From positions 1-64,000 of the forward strand of contig JAKZHN010000022.1 of assembly GCA_037179335.1 (NCBI GenBank): a stretch of DNA of 64,000 bases. The letters run 5' to 3'. How positions within the stretch are numbered: the stretch's first letter is position 1; each line of letters starts with the position of its first letter. This document shows, piece after piece, positions 22,668 to 35,160 of this stretch. The notes under the pieces are model-generated. The model made no database searches. It saw only the letters and a program-made list of their open reading frames with translations, and was not told where the DNA came from. The DNA comes from Cyclaneusma minus. Its lineage: Eukaryota > Ascomycota > Leotiomycetes > Marthamycetales > Marthamycetaceae. Made by a program: the position numbers and the translations under genes.

Positions 22668-23999
22668 CTAATAGCCCCTCTCCCTATCAACAACATTCAA
22701 CAACTTTTGGCCCTTGAACATGGCCCCCAAATTCCTTACCAAAATCTCAAAACTCCTCTCCGCATAAGCCGCACTCAACCCACTCACATGCGGCGTAACA
22801 GTAACATTTTCCATCCCCCAAAGTTCACTTTCCTTCCCCAACGGTTCCGGATCCGTAACATCCAATCCCGCTCCCCTCAAGCCCCCATCCTCCGGTTTCT
22901 TCTTGAGTGCTTCTATCAACTCGCTTTGAACCACAATGCTACCTCTTGAGATATTCGCAATATATGCGTTCTTCTTTCCCAGGATTTTGAATTCTTCGGC
23001 GCCGAGGAAATGCGTTGTTTGAGCGGTCAAGGGTACGGATATGACGAGCATGTCGATATCTTGGGACAAGAAGTTGTGTAGGGACGGCTTGCCGAGGCCG
23101 GAATACCAGGCGGAGGGGATGGTACCGTCGATGTCGCCGGTTCCGGGGACGATATATCCATTGTCTTTCTTCGACTCAGGGGTTTTGCGAGGAGATGCGG
23201 TGTATGCAATGACATCCATGCCCATTGCCTTACATACTCTTGCCACTATTTTCACATGTTATTATAAAATCGGGCCGTGTATAGGTATACAAGAACGAGA
23301 GCAAGAATCCTCGACAGAGAACAGATAGCAAATGCGGCAGAAAAGCCTACCTTGACGACCAATGCTTCCATAACCCAAAACTCCGAGTCTCATCCCAACA
23401 GCATCCTTTGGCGTTCCTAGTTCATTGTGCGAGCCCCAGTGGCTCTGCTCTTGCCATTTCAGCAACATTTTCTCGCGGTGGCTGTGGATCAAGTATTGCG
23501 TGATGACCCATTCGGCGATCATAGGGCCATGAATTCCAGATGAGGTTGTGAGTGTGATGTTTGAGTCTTTGTAGATCGGGTGCTCGGCGACGTGGTTGAT
23601 GCCGGCGCTGAAGAAGTGGATGAATTTGACGTTTGGAATGAGGTCGGGGGATTTGGGGAGGGCGGAGAGGGTGCAGAGGATGGTGGCTTTTTGGAAAAGC
23701 TCTGTTTGTTGGACACGAGTTTGGTGTCAGTTGTGTTTAATTGGAGGGGAATTGGTAGCTCAAATCGAGATGGGGAAAGTGTGGGGCTTTTGACAGAGGG
23801 TATTGGGAACGAGAGGAACTATACCGTCGGGGACGTCGCTGCGGAGAAACAGGCCTTTGGTACTGTCGACGACTACTTGTTGGTAAGTGACCTCCAGGTC
23901 TGGAAATTGATGATTCAAGATCGCTCTAATTCGTGGGTCTTCGGGAAAGGGGAGGAGGCAGAGAAGGAGGTCCTTCTTTTGAACACCGGCGTCGCCCAT
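22668..23999 (-). CDS. D-isomer-specific 2-hydroxyacid dehydrogenase
   Basis: NAD(P)-dependent oxidoreductase of the D-2-hydroxyacid dehydrogenase family, interconverting 2-keto and D-2-hydroxy acids; the substrate cannot be told. Three exons on the minus strand, 23999-23825, 23701-23351 and 23245-22668, with introns of 123 and 105 nt at phase 1, give 367 residues. The nucleotide-binding motif GYGSIG is at residues 168-173. The catalytic triad pattern is complete: R276 in ANISRGSIV, E309 in DPEPL and H328 in VTPHVSG. N-terminal text FIHFFSAGINHVAEHP is typical of the substrate domain. All three splice junctions restore conserved sequence, so the model is firm. Confidence 0.9.
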
Positions 24000-24941
24000 G
24001 ATGCTTGAGGTTATTGCTGATAGACGTTGGCCCGCCTTTGTGATTCCGTTGCTCGTATATATACGTCCTGTATAGCTAAACGGTTCGCCTTAGTGTCAGA
24101 ACTTGATCTGGCAGACCGTGGGATAGAGAGAGAGGAGAGAGGCTTTACGAGCAGTTTCGGAAGCCGCACCACGAGCAAGGTCCGAATTATCGAGCGAGGA
24201 TTTCGCAATTCCGAGGCGAGTGGCGGTTATTGTCGGGCAACTGCTATAAGAGCATTGATGACAGCTTGACGTGAAGCAATGGAGACGTGAAGCAATGGAA
24301 ACTTTCGTTCGACACCAGGCTGACAGCCAGAATGCCTTTGTGACCTCGAGACTCGTGTGTCATCGCCGATGTCGCGATGTTCCCATGAGGGGTCGCGATG
24401 GCGCCGTTCAGGGGTGCCCTGGATAGCAAGATAAGCTTTGCGAATTGCGGGACCTCTGCCGGATCGGCATATCGACCGGGGTCCGTTTCAACGTCGATGC
24501 AAAACTTGTAGGCAAGTCAACACTATCCGAAATTCAAGCTTTTGAGAATGACAGCGAGCTTCAGACGAGACTTCAGAAGGGTGAAACAAGAAAATCTAAC
24601 TATAAAAAAAACGGCAAAAAAGTGAGGGGGCCGGTTGTAAACCTCTGAGAGAAAAGTCGATTCTGTAGTTCGAGGGTTCATCCGCTTACCAAGCTCACAT
24701 ACCTCTCTACCTCTGCCTGATCTTCATTTGGATGGATCCCACGGATTTGGAGACTCTGCCGCAAAGAATGGGAGGTACAACAGAATACAACATTGCCATG
24801 CAAAGCCCTAAAGGCAACAATACTATCCTATCCTTCCTTCCATCCAGTCCCGCTTGCCCCCCTGAGCCCCTGAAACTCCATGAACGCATACCTCCTGGAG
24901 AGCAAGTAGCACATAAACACAATTCATCAAGACCATCCATC
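24000..24941. other. Intergenic region
   Basis: Upstream region of the dehydrogenase gene and 3' flank of the tof1 gene. No gene or clear regulatory site recognised. Confidence 0.35.
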
Positions 24942-27900
24942 CTACTCCTCGTCACTGCTATCCTCGATAAACCCACCAATGACTCTCCTCCTTGCCGGTC
25001 TCGCAACCGGCATGTCATCTTCGTCCTCGTCATCATCACCGTCCGCCGTCTTCTTATTGCCAGACAGTCCCAGCACAGCATCCATGTTGCGCTCCTGAGC
25101 GTCCTCGTCCTCGTCAAGATCCATCTCATCATCCTCTTTATCCGAAGAAATAGAAATGCGCAGTCTCTTCGTCTGCGAGGAGCGGACATGCGGACTTGAT
25201 GACAGCGGCGTCTCGGTAGGAGCTGGTTCCTTGTCCGTGTCGCTGAGCAGCTTATCTGCATCGCCATCCTCATCCTTATCGTCCTCGTCCTCCGAAGCCG
25301 GACTGCTAGCCCTCTTCTTCCTCGCAGGTCGCGGCGCCGCATCTTCATCACTCTCACTTTCCTCCTCCACAACCCTCTTCTTCCCCTTCCCCTTGGCCTT
25401 GCTCTTCTCCTTCCCAAGCCCCACACCACTACTCGCAATCAACATCTCCTTCACAACCATCTCCCCCATCTTCAACCTCCTCTTCTCCTCCTCATCAAAA
25501 AACAATCTATCCCTCTCCTCATCACTCGCCTCATCCGAATCATGAATGTACAAATCACTCTTAAACCGCCTCATCTTCTCCAATTCTTTTTCTTTCCTCT
25601 TCCTCCTCTTCTCCTCCAGCTCTCCGTCGCTGGGTTCAATCTCTTCACCCTCGCTATCAACCTTCCTTCTCCTTACTCTGTGTTTCTTCTTGAGTTTCTT
25701 CAAGGCTTCGGACCTAGGCATGTTGGTGGGTCCGCCGGCTGGGAATAACAACTCCTCATCTTCGTCGTCGGAGCCGAGACCACCGTCTTCGTCGTCGAAT
25801 GCTGCGCGGCGGCGAATAGCCGATTTGCGTCGGATCCAATCTTCGGCGTTACCAGAAGGCATGGTCTCGCCGCCCTTGAACTCGATCTCGCGGACTAACG
25901 TTAAGAATTCCTGGAGTTTGGCGGCAGTGATAGCGGAAGAGATGAGCCAAATAGTCTGCGGGTCTTCGACATCCGAAGTACGGTGAATATCCATCAACGA
26001 TAGTAAGAGACGTAGATAGCCGTTCTTGAAAAGCGCCGTTTTGATGACTGGAGACGTCTGTTTGAGCAGAATAGTTGGTGCCTGCGGGCGCATCCATTCG
26101 CTAGGAGCGTCGGTAGGAGCGTCGGTAGGAGCGTCGGCACCGTCGGGATTCTCGATGGATGGAACTGCTTCAGGATCAGGACGGTTGGCCTGTTCCCAAA
26201 TCCCTCGCTCCGTCTGCGCTTCGAATAGCTGTTCTTTCACCCACTCCAGCAGCTCGCCCTCGCCCCTATCCAGCATCGCACTAACAACCACCTTGATACC
26301 ATCCAATACGGGATCAAACTGCTGTCCGTGAGCGTCGTTGTCTTGCCAAGCAGTTTTCAGTCCCGACCGAATCTCCATCTCAGCCGCTGGTCGCGGCCTC
26401 GCGGATGCCGTTTGCTTCTCATACCCATACTCGAGATAATGCGCCGTGCTATTAATCTTGCTGAAGAGCATTTCGATAATCAGTTGCGGCCGCTCTTCAA
26501 TCTTCCGAATACACTTCTTCAGAATCTGCTTCACCAGCTCTTCCCATTCTTTGAACACAGGTAGTGCAGGATCAAGTCCTTCAGGCCCTTTGATCAGTTT
26601 ATGCAGGAGGTGGATAATGTCGACCCGGAAAACCATCACGCTCCAATCCATCTTGAAACACACACGATACAAGTATCGATGTACGCGCTTGAGCTGTGCT
26701 GGTGTGAGTTCATTGTAGTATTTCAAGAACGCCATGAAAGTGTCCACGCAGCCTTGGCTAAGGAATCGTGACGCGGTGCCTTTGAAGTCGAATTTCCGCT
26801 CTGACGAAGTTTTCTGAGCGTGTGCTTCGTCTTCGGCTTCTGAATCGCCAAACTCTTCGTCATCGTTGGGTGCGTCTTCGCCGTTCGATGCTCCTTCAGC
26901 TTTTCGTTGCTTTTTCTTGCGCCGGACGGTTCGGCGGACTCGGACTTGCATGTCGACGTTTTGCTTGGAGTAGGCTTCAAGGATGCGGAGGTAGTTGTGT
27001 GTGAGATCGGTGACGGCATCCAAGTAGCCGAAGCCTTGGTCTTTGTAGGAGGTGGTGATGCCGGCTACCATGTCATGCGTAGTTTTCTCGTAGAAAATAC
27101 GTGAAAGGATGTTTTCGGCTATTTCTTGGTCTTCTTCTAAAGGCGAGTCGGCCATTTCTTGCACGGTGAGAAGGATTTGGGTGAAGCATTTCATGGTGGC
27201 TTTGAGATCTTGCCATGCTTTGTTTTGGTAGTCGGTGTCCATGGCGCGGCTGAGGGTGACGAACATTTCTTGGTTGAGAACACCGGCGACGAGGGAAAAG
27301 CTGTCGATATCTTCGGAAGGGGCGGCGGTGGGCTTCTTGGACTGAGGAGGTTTCTTGTACTTGCGGCGGGCGCGCTCGGCTTCTAAGAACCATGCAACAA
27401 GATAGAAGAATTGACTTTGGTGGTATCCAAGAACACGCTCGGCTTCACGGTCCATGGCTTTGCGGATGTGTTGGAAAAGGGGGTTGAAACCCGAATCCAG
27501 GAATTCCTCTACGAAGTGTCGAAGTTGCTTGTTGGCACTTGCAGTAAGAGATACGGGGACGTCAAATCCGTGGGGACCAGCTTCATCCTTTGGTGCTCGC
27601 CTAGGAGGCTTGAACTTCTTCGTCTTGTCCATCTTGTCCAGACTACGGCTGCTGTTGAGGAGTGCATCCTGTCCGGAAACGGCAGAGTATTTCGCATCGT
27701 CTCTCTTGACCCAAATCATAGTCCCGAATCGATTGTGCCTGGACGGAGCGGTCCTTGCATAACCCCTCTTCATGCCCTTCTCCTTGTTTCGAAGAGCCGC
27801 AAGCTCGTCGCCCAGCGAATTGTCCAGCTGCTCTTCTGACATGAACAGCTTCTCAACATCGACCCCCTTGACCAGGTAGAAGATGATTTCCATGACTATC

Positions 27901-28689
27901 ACATCCTGGGTATTGAAGTCTTCTCCCATTGTCGATGCCATGGTAAGTAGGAGGTGGAAGATATCCTGGTAATCAAAGGCGTCGATTGTAGCGGATCTCG
28001 AAATCTCGGACTCGTCGCCATCATAACGTCCATTCGCCGGGGGCGTAATCATAGCAACATTCCTCAAGAAATACAGCATCAACTTAATGATTCCCTGATC
28101 ACGCGTCTTCCTCTCCCCCGGGCTTTCCGCCATAGAAGGCAGTGCAGTCCTCACGGCAGTATGTAGAATCCTCGCGCCATCGAAACCCAGCACGGATCTC
28201 TTGTATCCGACCTGGGCCAGCTGCAAGTACGGCATATGGCGATGATGATTTATGGTCATCTGGGCGGCGTCCTTTTCGATGGGCCATGTCAGGGGTACGA
28301 GGAGTTCCAGACATGATAAGGCAGTTTTCGATTTCAATCGATTATCGGTCTCGTTTTCGGGCCATAGTGCAAGGATGGGTAGGAGGTCACCGCCGACCAG
28401 GTTGAGCTCGGCGAGGCAGCGGGCGACATCGAGGCGGTTGGCTTTCTCGTCGTAGAGCTTGAGCCATCGTTTGAGATCTCGCAGACATGCGAGGGCATCG
28501 TCACCGAGAACATAGCGGCCTTCTTCGTCTGCGCCGCTTCCTCCCAACTACAGAAATTGATAGGTATCAGTAACATGCACTTTTCTTCGGCGCGCATCTT
28601 GGGAGGAATCTCACAGCAGTGACCAGACTCGAGACATAAGCCCTGACTTCGGGATCGACGACGTCTTTCTTTCCGTCGCCAAAATCCAT
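24942..28689 (-). CDS. tof1: Replication fork protection protein Tof1/Swi1 (Timeless family)
   Basis: Nuclear component of the fork protection complex with Csm3/Tipin, stabilising stalled forks and assisting the S-phase checkpoint. Exon 1 (28689-28615, 25 codons from MDFGDGKKDVVDPEVRAYV) and exon 2 (28547-24942) are joined by a 67-nt intron at phase 0 to give 1226 residues, normal for fungal Timeless homologues. The Timeless N-terminal core is seen in LGDDALACLRDLKRWLKLYDE, DVARCLAELNLVGGDLLPIL and GIIKLMLYFLRNVAMIT. The C-terminal third is strongly acidic with basic clusters and ends RRRVIGGFIEDSSDEE. A 12-nt tandem repeat near 26105-26140 encodes repeated DAPT. An earlier in-frame ATG exists at 28755. 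Two MluI cell-cycle boxes lie just upstream. Confidence 0.92.
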
Positions 28690-29029
28690 GGTTGCGGCGT
28701 TGGAAATGTAAATGTTCAATAGTCCATTGGTTGATGTTGATGTGTTGAAGTTCAAGTCCAGACCAAAGCTCTTTACGCGTGAGACGCGTCGCGATTTGGC
28801 CGCGTTCGATATGTCCCTGCTAGACGCGGCCGCATTATTTTTAGGACAGAGTGACTGCGGGGTGAACCGGGGCCGAGGGGATTAGTCGGCTTCACGAGCC
28901 GAGCCAGCGTCACTACTAGTATTGCCGGAGCTATGCGACCTCCCCAGTTCATCTCAAGCTCTTCAGAGCTGTACATGCAGAGTCCAAATACTACTGTCGA
29001 TTGAAAGACTCACGTGCTCCAGCTTCGAC
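28690..29029. promoter_or_regulatory. Divergent tof1 / hydroxyacyl-CoA dehydrogenase promoter
   Basis: A 340-bp shared promoter. It holds two perfect ACGCGT boxes (28775-28780 and 28784-28789), a CCGAGG word at 28873-28878 and CACGTG at 29011-29016. ACGCGT pairs are the classical MBF target of G1/S genes and lie close to tof1; CCGAGG lies 152 bp upstream of the beta-oxidation-type gene. Confidence 0.55.
28775..28789 (-). promoter_or_regulatory. Two MCB (ACGCGT) elements upstream of tof1
   Basis: Two perfect palindromic ACGCGT hexamers, spaced 9 bp start to start, lie 86-100 bp upstream of the tof1 start codon. In yeasts this is the binding site of MBF (Mbp1-Swi6), which drives DNA replication genes at G1/S. 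Function here is inferred from motif, position and the identity of the gene. Confidence 0.6.
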
Positions 29030-30179
29030 ATGATGATTTCCCCTATTCTGCAGAGACAGCTGCCACGATTGGCTAGAAATGCTCGATTGTTCAGCTCAAG
29101 TGCAGCTTTGGCCGATCATGGTGTTAAGAGCTTGGGAGTGATCGGAGCTGGTCAGATGGTATGATCGAAGCTATCTAGAAATGTCCTTTATGCGAATAGA
29201 TGCTAATACAGCTATAGGGACTTGGAATAGCTCTTGTAGCAGCTCGACAGGTCAAGATTCCCGTCACCCTCGTTGACACCAACCAAGCCTCAATTGACAA
29301 GGGCCTCGCTCTAGCCGGTATTCCTTCCCCTATCCTAGCCATGTTTCCTCACTTCTCCACGTCCAATGTGTTCTGTTCCGTTAAAGCACTCAGGGGCAAA
29401 CCCTTTCCATCCCCGCCTCTCACTCCATCTCAAATCCAGCTACTAACACCCGCCCCACAGACAAACTCCTCAAAAAAGACGTCTCAAAACAACGCCTCAC
29501 CGAATCCGAAGCATCCGAAACCCTCGCCCTCCTCCGCCCCTCCACCTCCATCTCCTCCCTCTCCAGCATCGACTTTGTAATCGAAGCCGTCCCCGAGATC
29601 CCCTCCCTCAAATCCGACATCTTCGCCGAACTAGCCAAAACCTGCCCCTCCCACGCCATCCTAGCGACCAACACATCCTCCATTTCCATAACCCGCATCG
29701 CCGCTGCGACCGGAAACCCAGACGCCGCATCCCGCGTAATAGCAACCCACTTCATGAACCCCGTCCCCGTCCAAAAAGGCGTCGAAATAATCCACGCCCT
29801 TCAAACCTCCCCCAGTACCGCCTCCACAGCCCTCGCCTTCGTAACCGCTATGGGCAAAATCCCATCCACCTCTGCCGACGCACCCGGCTTCCTAGCAAAC
29901 CGCATTTTAATGCCTTACATCAACGAAGCCATCATCTGTCTAGAAACCGGAATTGGACAAAAAGAAGACATTGACAGTATTATGAAGAACGGCACAAATG
30001 TGCCGATGGGACCACTTCAGTTGGCGGATTTTATCGGTATTGATACTTGCTTGGCCATTATGGAGGTGCTTCATAAAGAGACGGGCGATGGGAAGTATAG
30101 ACCGGCTGTTTTGCTGAGGAAGATGGTGGATGCGGGATGGTTGGGGAGGAAGAGTGGGAAGGGTTTTTATGACTATTGA
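29030..30179 (+). CDS. 3-hydroxyacyl-CoA (3-hydroxybutyryl-CoA) dehydrogenase
   Basis: NAD-dependent oxidation of L-3-hydroxyacyl-CoA to 3-ketoacyl-CoA. Exons 29030-29158, 29218-29317 and 29461-30179, with introns of 59 and 143 nt, give 315 residues. The first 30 residues (MMISPILQRQLPRLARNARL then FSSSAA) are basic and serine-rich without acidic residues, typical of a mitochondrial presequence. The NAD fold starts at GVIGAGQMG (GxGxxG at 39-44, completed across the first intron). Catalytic residues are visible as S149 in ATNTSSISIT, H173 in ATHFMNPVPV and E185 in GVEII. The C-terminal domain ends GWLGRKSGKGFYDY, typical of short-chain enzymes of this family. Divergent from tof1. Confidence 0.92.
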
Positions 30180-31125
30180 GAGTTAGCTTGGGGACTTTGG
30201 CTGGCTTACACTTGCATGTCTAGAACCTTCTGAATATAAAGTTAGTGTTAACAAACGCTGGAGAAACATATGTGACGACCGGCATTACCTGTGTAGTTGA
30301 CACTAATAATGAAACCATGCTACTTGTAGAGTCGTGGAGCGTTTGATGCTGTGCGAATTAGAACATGCCATCGTCTGGCACGAGTCAAACCACAGTCACC
30401 AAGTCACCAAGACATGTCATCTCAGCACAGATTTTCAAAGACGATTTTTCATTTTCTTTCGCGCTCAGTTTGAGCACATTATCTCGGATATCATTCCCCT
30501 TCCCATTCGTTCGCAGCATTTCCGCACGAGCAATGAATTTCAAATGCTTTTATGATGTCCTAAGTGTCTAGAGCAAAAGTATGCCTAGACCCATCAACCA
30601 GCCCGAAACCACTGTGAACTGCGCCCATGCAAGCAAAAAAAGCGAAACTACCCATGAAATAGCTCAACGAAGCCCATCTACCTCATCTCTTCCGAAATAA
30701 AAGAGAAGCAGGAACCTCCGCGGCACACAACAAAGGGGTCATGGAGTGGGCAAACGGGCCGGTGAGAAACACTGAACCCATGAAAGAAGCTTTCCCGAGA
30801 ATCCCCCTTATGCAAGACGTCCCTCCCTAGTATTCATTCATGCTCGAATATGTGCACGAATCGGGGGAAAGAAATTGCAAACGAGTCGAGTCGGAAGAAC
30901 GCGCGAGAGTGCGCGTGAGTATGGGATCCCTTTTTACCAACTCGTGCCGTATTGGGGAATGAGTTATCAGACGCCGAATGCTCCGTTTTTCGCAAAGAAA
31001 CCAGACCCAGGAATTCTCATGGCACCCCCTAATATCGTCGAAAGCTGCAAAAGAGCAAAGCTTCCAACGGACTGAAGGGAGTCGAGAGATGCCCAAATAA
31101 CGCCGAGTCAGAGGAACTGAGGAAC
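30180..31125. other. Intergenic region between convergent genes
   Basis: 3' flanks of the dehydrogenase (+) and the BTB-like gene (-). Nothing recognisable. Confidence 0.4.
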
Positions 31126-33922
31126 TTAGTTGTTGGGGATAACAAAGTCCACAAAGTTGGTGCTCAACACGGGATGGTCGACTGGGCTGGCGCTGGGAAG
31201 AAGCTTCTCCTCGAAGCCCACAATCTCCCAATCATCGACGCGCTTGACACGCTCCATGTTGGAGACGGCCCGGTTATCGTGCACCATCTTGCGTCGCTTC
31301 TCACGCTCCTCAATAACATCCTGCATGACCTTGGTGCGCACAGCGGTGCGCGCAGACGCACCTGGCCACATGTGGCAATTGCCGAGGTGGGGAGACTCCA
31401 GCACGTGTTTCAGCAGCTGGAAAGGAAGTTCGAGAAGAAGACGCGAAAGAACGCTGTTTGGCATGAAGCCCGACATGTTGAGGCTCGAGTTGTCGTCACC
31501 AGTCAGGTCGTGGTCGCCGAAGCGGATGTTGCTCAATCGAGGGTTGTTGTAGGCGGGAAGCTTCTTCTTGGGGACGACAGGGAGGCGGCGAAGATAAGGA
31601 GTAGCCGTGATGGAGGTATCGAGCTCGAAGTTTGGCATAAAGTTCAGAGTGATGAAGTTGAGGGCACTGCAGATGAGAATGTTGACGTTTTGGCCATAGG
31701 TAGGAGGCGAGATCTTGCATCTCTGGTTCAAGGTCCAGTTAGATAACAATCCCCCATCAAGGGCAAACTCGAATGCTCTCTCAACTGTCTCCCAGCCGAC
31801 AAAAGCGCTGGCAACTTCGATACCACGGGTGAGGACCGATTCGTACTGGAGCAGGCGACCGGCAGCAGCGTAGCCGAGAGCAAAGTTGAATCGATCAATC
31901 GGACTTCCTGGCTGGTTAGACTCGAGTTGCGAGTTGCTGACAGCTGGAGGACCCTGGTCGAGGAGAGCTGAGCCATAGAGTCGATGAGTCGCGAGCCAGA
32001 AAGCGTCAGATCTCAGGAAACGGTCACCGGACTGAATGAGCAAAGTACGTGGAGCCTCGCTGCTTGTCAATTGGGTTGCCATGAGCGTTTGAAGTAAAGG
32101 GCTTCGTGCGAACATCAGACTGTGACCAGGGATTCTGACAGGCTCAGAGCGGTCGTCAGAGTACCTGAGCTCAAGGGTGTAATCGGCGAAAGTGTTATCA
32201 CCGAAATGAGACTGCAAGTACTGAACGAGCCCATCAAGAGGGTCCATCATAGGAGGCATCATAGGAGGCAGGTGGCCTGCGCCATTGAACTGGTGGTGAT
32301 TACCAGAGCGCAAGCTTCCATTGGCAATTCCTCTCCTACCACGACTTCGAGCACGACGGGATACAGGATACTCAGAATGGCCATTGGGGTTTCCAGCTTG
32401 AGTAGCTTGGTACTGGTTGTAGAAAGCTTGACCGTTACTGTCGTGCTCAGTGGGTGCAGAAGACTGCGAACCATGGAAGCTGTTGGGGGTGGACGGGTCG
32501 AAGGTCGGGTATCTGCCATGCTCTGGACCAGTTGGGGGACCGTGAGGAGAGTTGGGATCAAAGCCCATACCAGGGGATCCCATACCAGGTGGACCATGAG
32601 CGGTTACCAGCCTGCGAACATAAGGCTCCGGCGGCACGCCTTGGCTAAGATCAGGGCGAGGGAAGAGTCCATATGGAGCAGGATGAGGCTGACCGATGTG
32701 TCCGTTTGAGTTGGCAGCGCTCTGGGTGTGAACGCCATTCTGAAGAGGCGGCTGCACACGCCCACCGTCATACGCGTTCGGGTAGGGCAGACCTGGAGGA
32801 CCCATTCCAGCAGACTGCGACGGGATCGGTGAAGAATGGCCAGAGTCTGGGTAACCGCCAAAAGCAATGTTTGGCGGAGCCTGCTGGTTCGGTGGACCCG
32901 ACCAACCATATCTTGCTGGTCCAGTGTTTGCTGGTGGAGAGTAGTAGCAATACATTGGTGGGACCTGGGGCTGGTCGACTGGAAAGAAATGCGAAGGCAA
33001 TGGCGAGGACGGAAGCCTGCGGTGACGCAAGTTGCGCTGCTTGGGAGACGGAAGGACATATTTGGCGGGCGGCGCAGTAGTGTCTTTCACTTCATCTAGC
33101 CTTGGACGTCAGCAACTGCCATCTGGGGGGTGGGGAGGGGGGGGGGGGGTGAAAAGCAATCACGCGGAGAGAGTACTGACCTGAGTTGTTGCTGACGATC
33201 GCCACATGCTCCTGTGCGCCGGGCTCTTGTGCTGCAGGTTCTCCAACAGCTTGTTCCACAGCGTGTTCTCCCACAGCATGGTCTCCCACGGCGGCTTGTT
33301 CGACGATTGGTTCTTCAATGGCGGGTTGTTCAATGGCTGGCTCTCCAACGACCTGTTCACCGACGACAGCTGGAGCGTTGGGAGTGACGGGCAAGTGGGC
33401 GTCATGGTCAAGCTTGAAAGCAGTCGCGTCAGATCCATTTGCGATCACCGGTGTAGTGGTGGAAGTAGGCTTGGGAGAAGAGATGGGCGAATCATTGACG
33501 GCGCTCAAAGGGAAGGGCCCCGCAATACGAATATCCTGACTGCGCCTGTTGTAGGGCAGAGTGAAATAAGGCTTGGGAGACTCTCCAGGTTGTACATATC
33601 CGGGATCTCCAGGTTGTTCATATCCAGTCCTCGCAATACGAATAGTATCACTGAGCCTCGGGGTCAGCCTCTGAACGAAGGGCGAATCGTTGGCGGCGCT
33701 CGAAGGGAATGGCTTCGGAGCGGGCTTTTCCGCATGCTTGTCTTCAGTGTGCTTCTCTTCAGTGTGCTGCTCTCCAGCTTGTTCATCTCGAGGCCTCGCA
33801 GTCTGACTGCGCCTCTGGATGTAGGGCAGAGGAATGACAGGCACAACGACCCCTTTGGAGCGGCGTACCGGTCGCTGGAAGGTGGGCTGCACGGCCTTCG
33901 CGGCGTTGTTCGGCGTCGCCAT
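31126..33922 (-). CDS. Proline-rich protein with BTB/POZ-like region
   Basis: Not recognised as a named protein. Exon 1 (33922-33181) and exon 2 (33095-31126), joined by an 85-nt GT-AG intron at phase 1, give 903 residues. The N-terminal 250 residues have charged and valine/glutamate repeats (VGEP, AIEQP, VGEHAVEQ). Residues 250-530 are proline-, glycine- and asparagine-rich and probably disordered. Around residue 535 a folded region begins, LDGLVQYLQSHFGDNTFADY, followed by IPGHSLMFARSPLLQTLM, which has the layout of a BTB/POZ domain (DYTLEL strand then HSLMFARSP helix). The C-terminal 350 residues look globular. No signal peptide or membrane segment. A scaffold or regulatory role is only a guess. 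The intron holds a long poly-C tract on the coding strand. Confidence 0.7.
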
Positions 33923-35160
33923 GGTGGGCCGGAGTTGACGAGATTGAGTTTGATGGATTTCAAAAGGCTGCTCGGGCGTAGAGATTCAGGAATAAGAGTG
34001 CTGCTTTTGTCGCTCATGCGCCAGCTCCCCGAGATGCCCGCGCGACCAGTGCTGGCCACTTGATCTGGGGAGGAGAACAGTAGGACTACTGTTGACGGGC
34101 GGTGGTGTTGCGAGGAGAGGTGCGCAGGGCCTCTCGAAATCTTTTTGTAATGATGCCGCCCGCCTCGCGAGACTCTTAGCTCCCCGCGTCGACCGTGCAC
34201 GGGCCACAACCGGCAGCAGAACCGCGCTAGGCCGCTTCAGCCACTGGCCCCACCGCCCGAACCTTCTTCGATCTCACCTGCACATCTGATATCTTGACCA
34301 AACATGAACCTCTCACGCGCTTTGCGACATACATGCAAACGCCGGTTCCTGAAATGACAACAGCAGCGACCAATCCGTTCTCTCAGGAACCACCCACGTC
34401 TATCCTTGAACATACCCAGGGAGGAGTCACTCGAGTACAAAAGCAAGACGGATCGTCGGAAAGTCAAGCCACTTTTGACCTTGAGCACATACAAACAAGA
34501 CGTCTCCTCACTTTCTGTCTTGCTCTCATTGGATGCAAGAGTATTCTGGATCACTTCAAAGGTAATTGGGACTGGGTCAGAAGGATCTATGGGGCCATGA
34601 GTATGGACTACCATTACCAGTCCCATTGCTAGTACATAGCTCTCAGTAACATGGGCAGGAGAACTTGGGTCTTGGAACGGGCTGTCCCAAGACCCCCAAC
34701 CAACTCACTCTGAACCAAGCTGCCAAGCACCGTGCAATCTTCTAATTGTGTCTGACAAGCTCGATGCCAGAAACTGGGAATGCTTTTCACGCGCACATGC
34801 AACAAGGAGTTCAAACTTTAAAGACTTTTCAATCAGAGCCATGCATCTTCTTCGGCTCATCTACGCAACAAACACTAGCAAGACATAATCTCGACTTTCC
34901 TCGTGTATCCGCACTCCAGATCCTGTCGATTTTATCCAGGCGCCATGCTCGAAAAGAAGTCAAGCTTGCGCCATGTCCATGCAGTTCATGTGTCTTCTAG
35001 ACCTCCCCCGAACGCCGTGCTCATATTTGTTGTACAAGTTGAATTGGCTTCGCATCCCTAGACCCTGGTGTGGTTTCCATTTGTCAACGCCTCGTGGTAT
35101 TCAACGCATTTTCCCAATCAACCGGTCCATGCAATACGCCCGCTTCCGAATTTCAAATGC
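33923..35160. other. Intergenic region
   Basis: Upstream region of the BTB-like gene and 3' flank of the THO1-guanylate kinase gene, about 1.2 kb. No gene recognised; several open frames of 60-140 codons lack motifs and look random. Confidence 0.4.

Noticed and set aside
24861..24885. GCTTGCCCCCCTGAGCCCCTG as a third copy of the xpt1-intron repeat
   Set aside because: Similarity is limited to the GC-rich core; flanks do not match and it lies in the 3' flank of tof1.
24707..25438. 243-codon arginine-rich frame overlapping tof1
   Set aside because: Shadow frame of the acidic tof1 C-terminus on the same strand, with no independent support.
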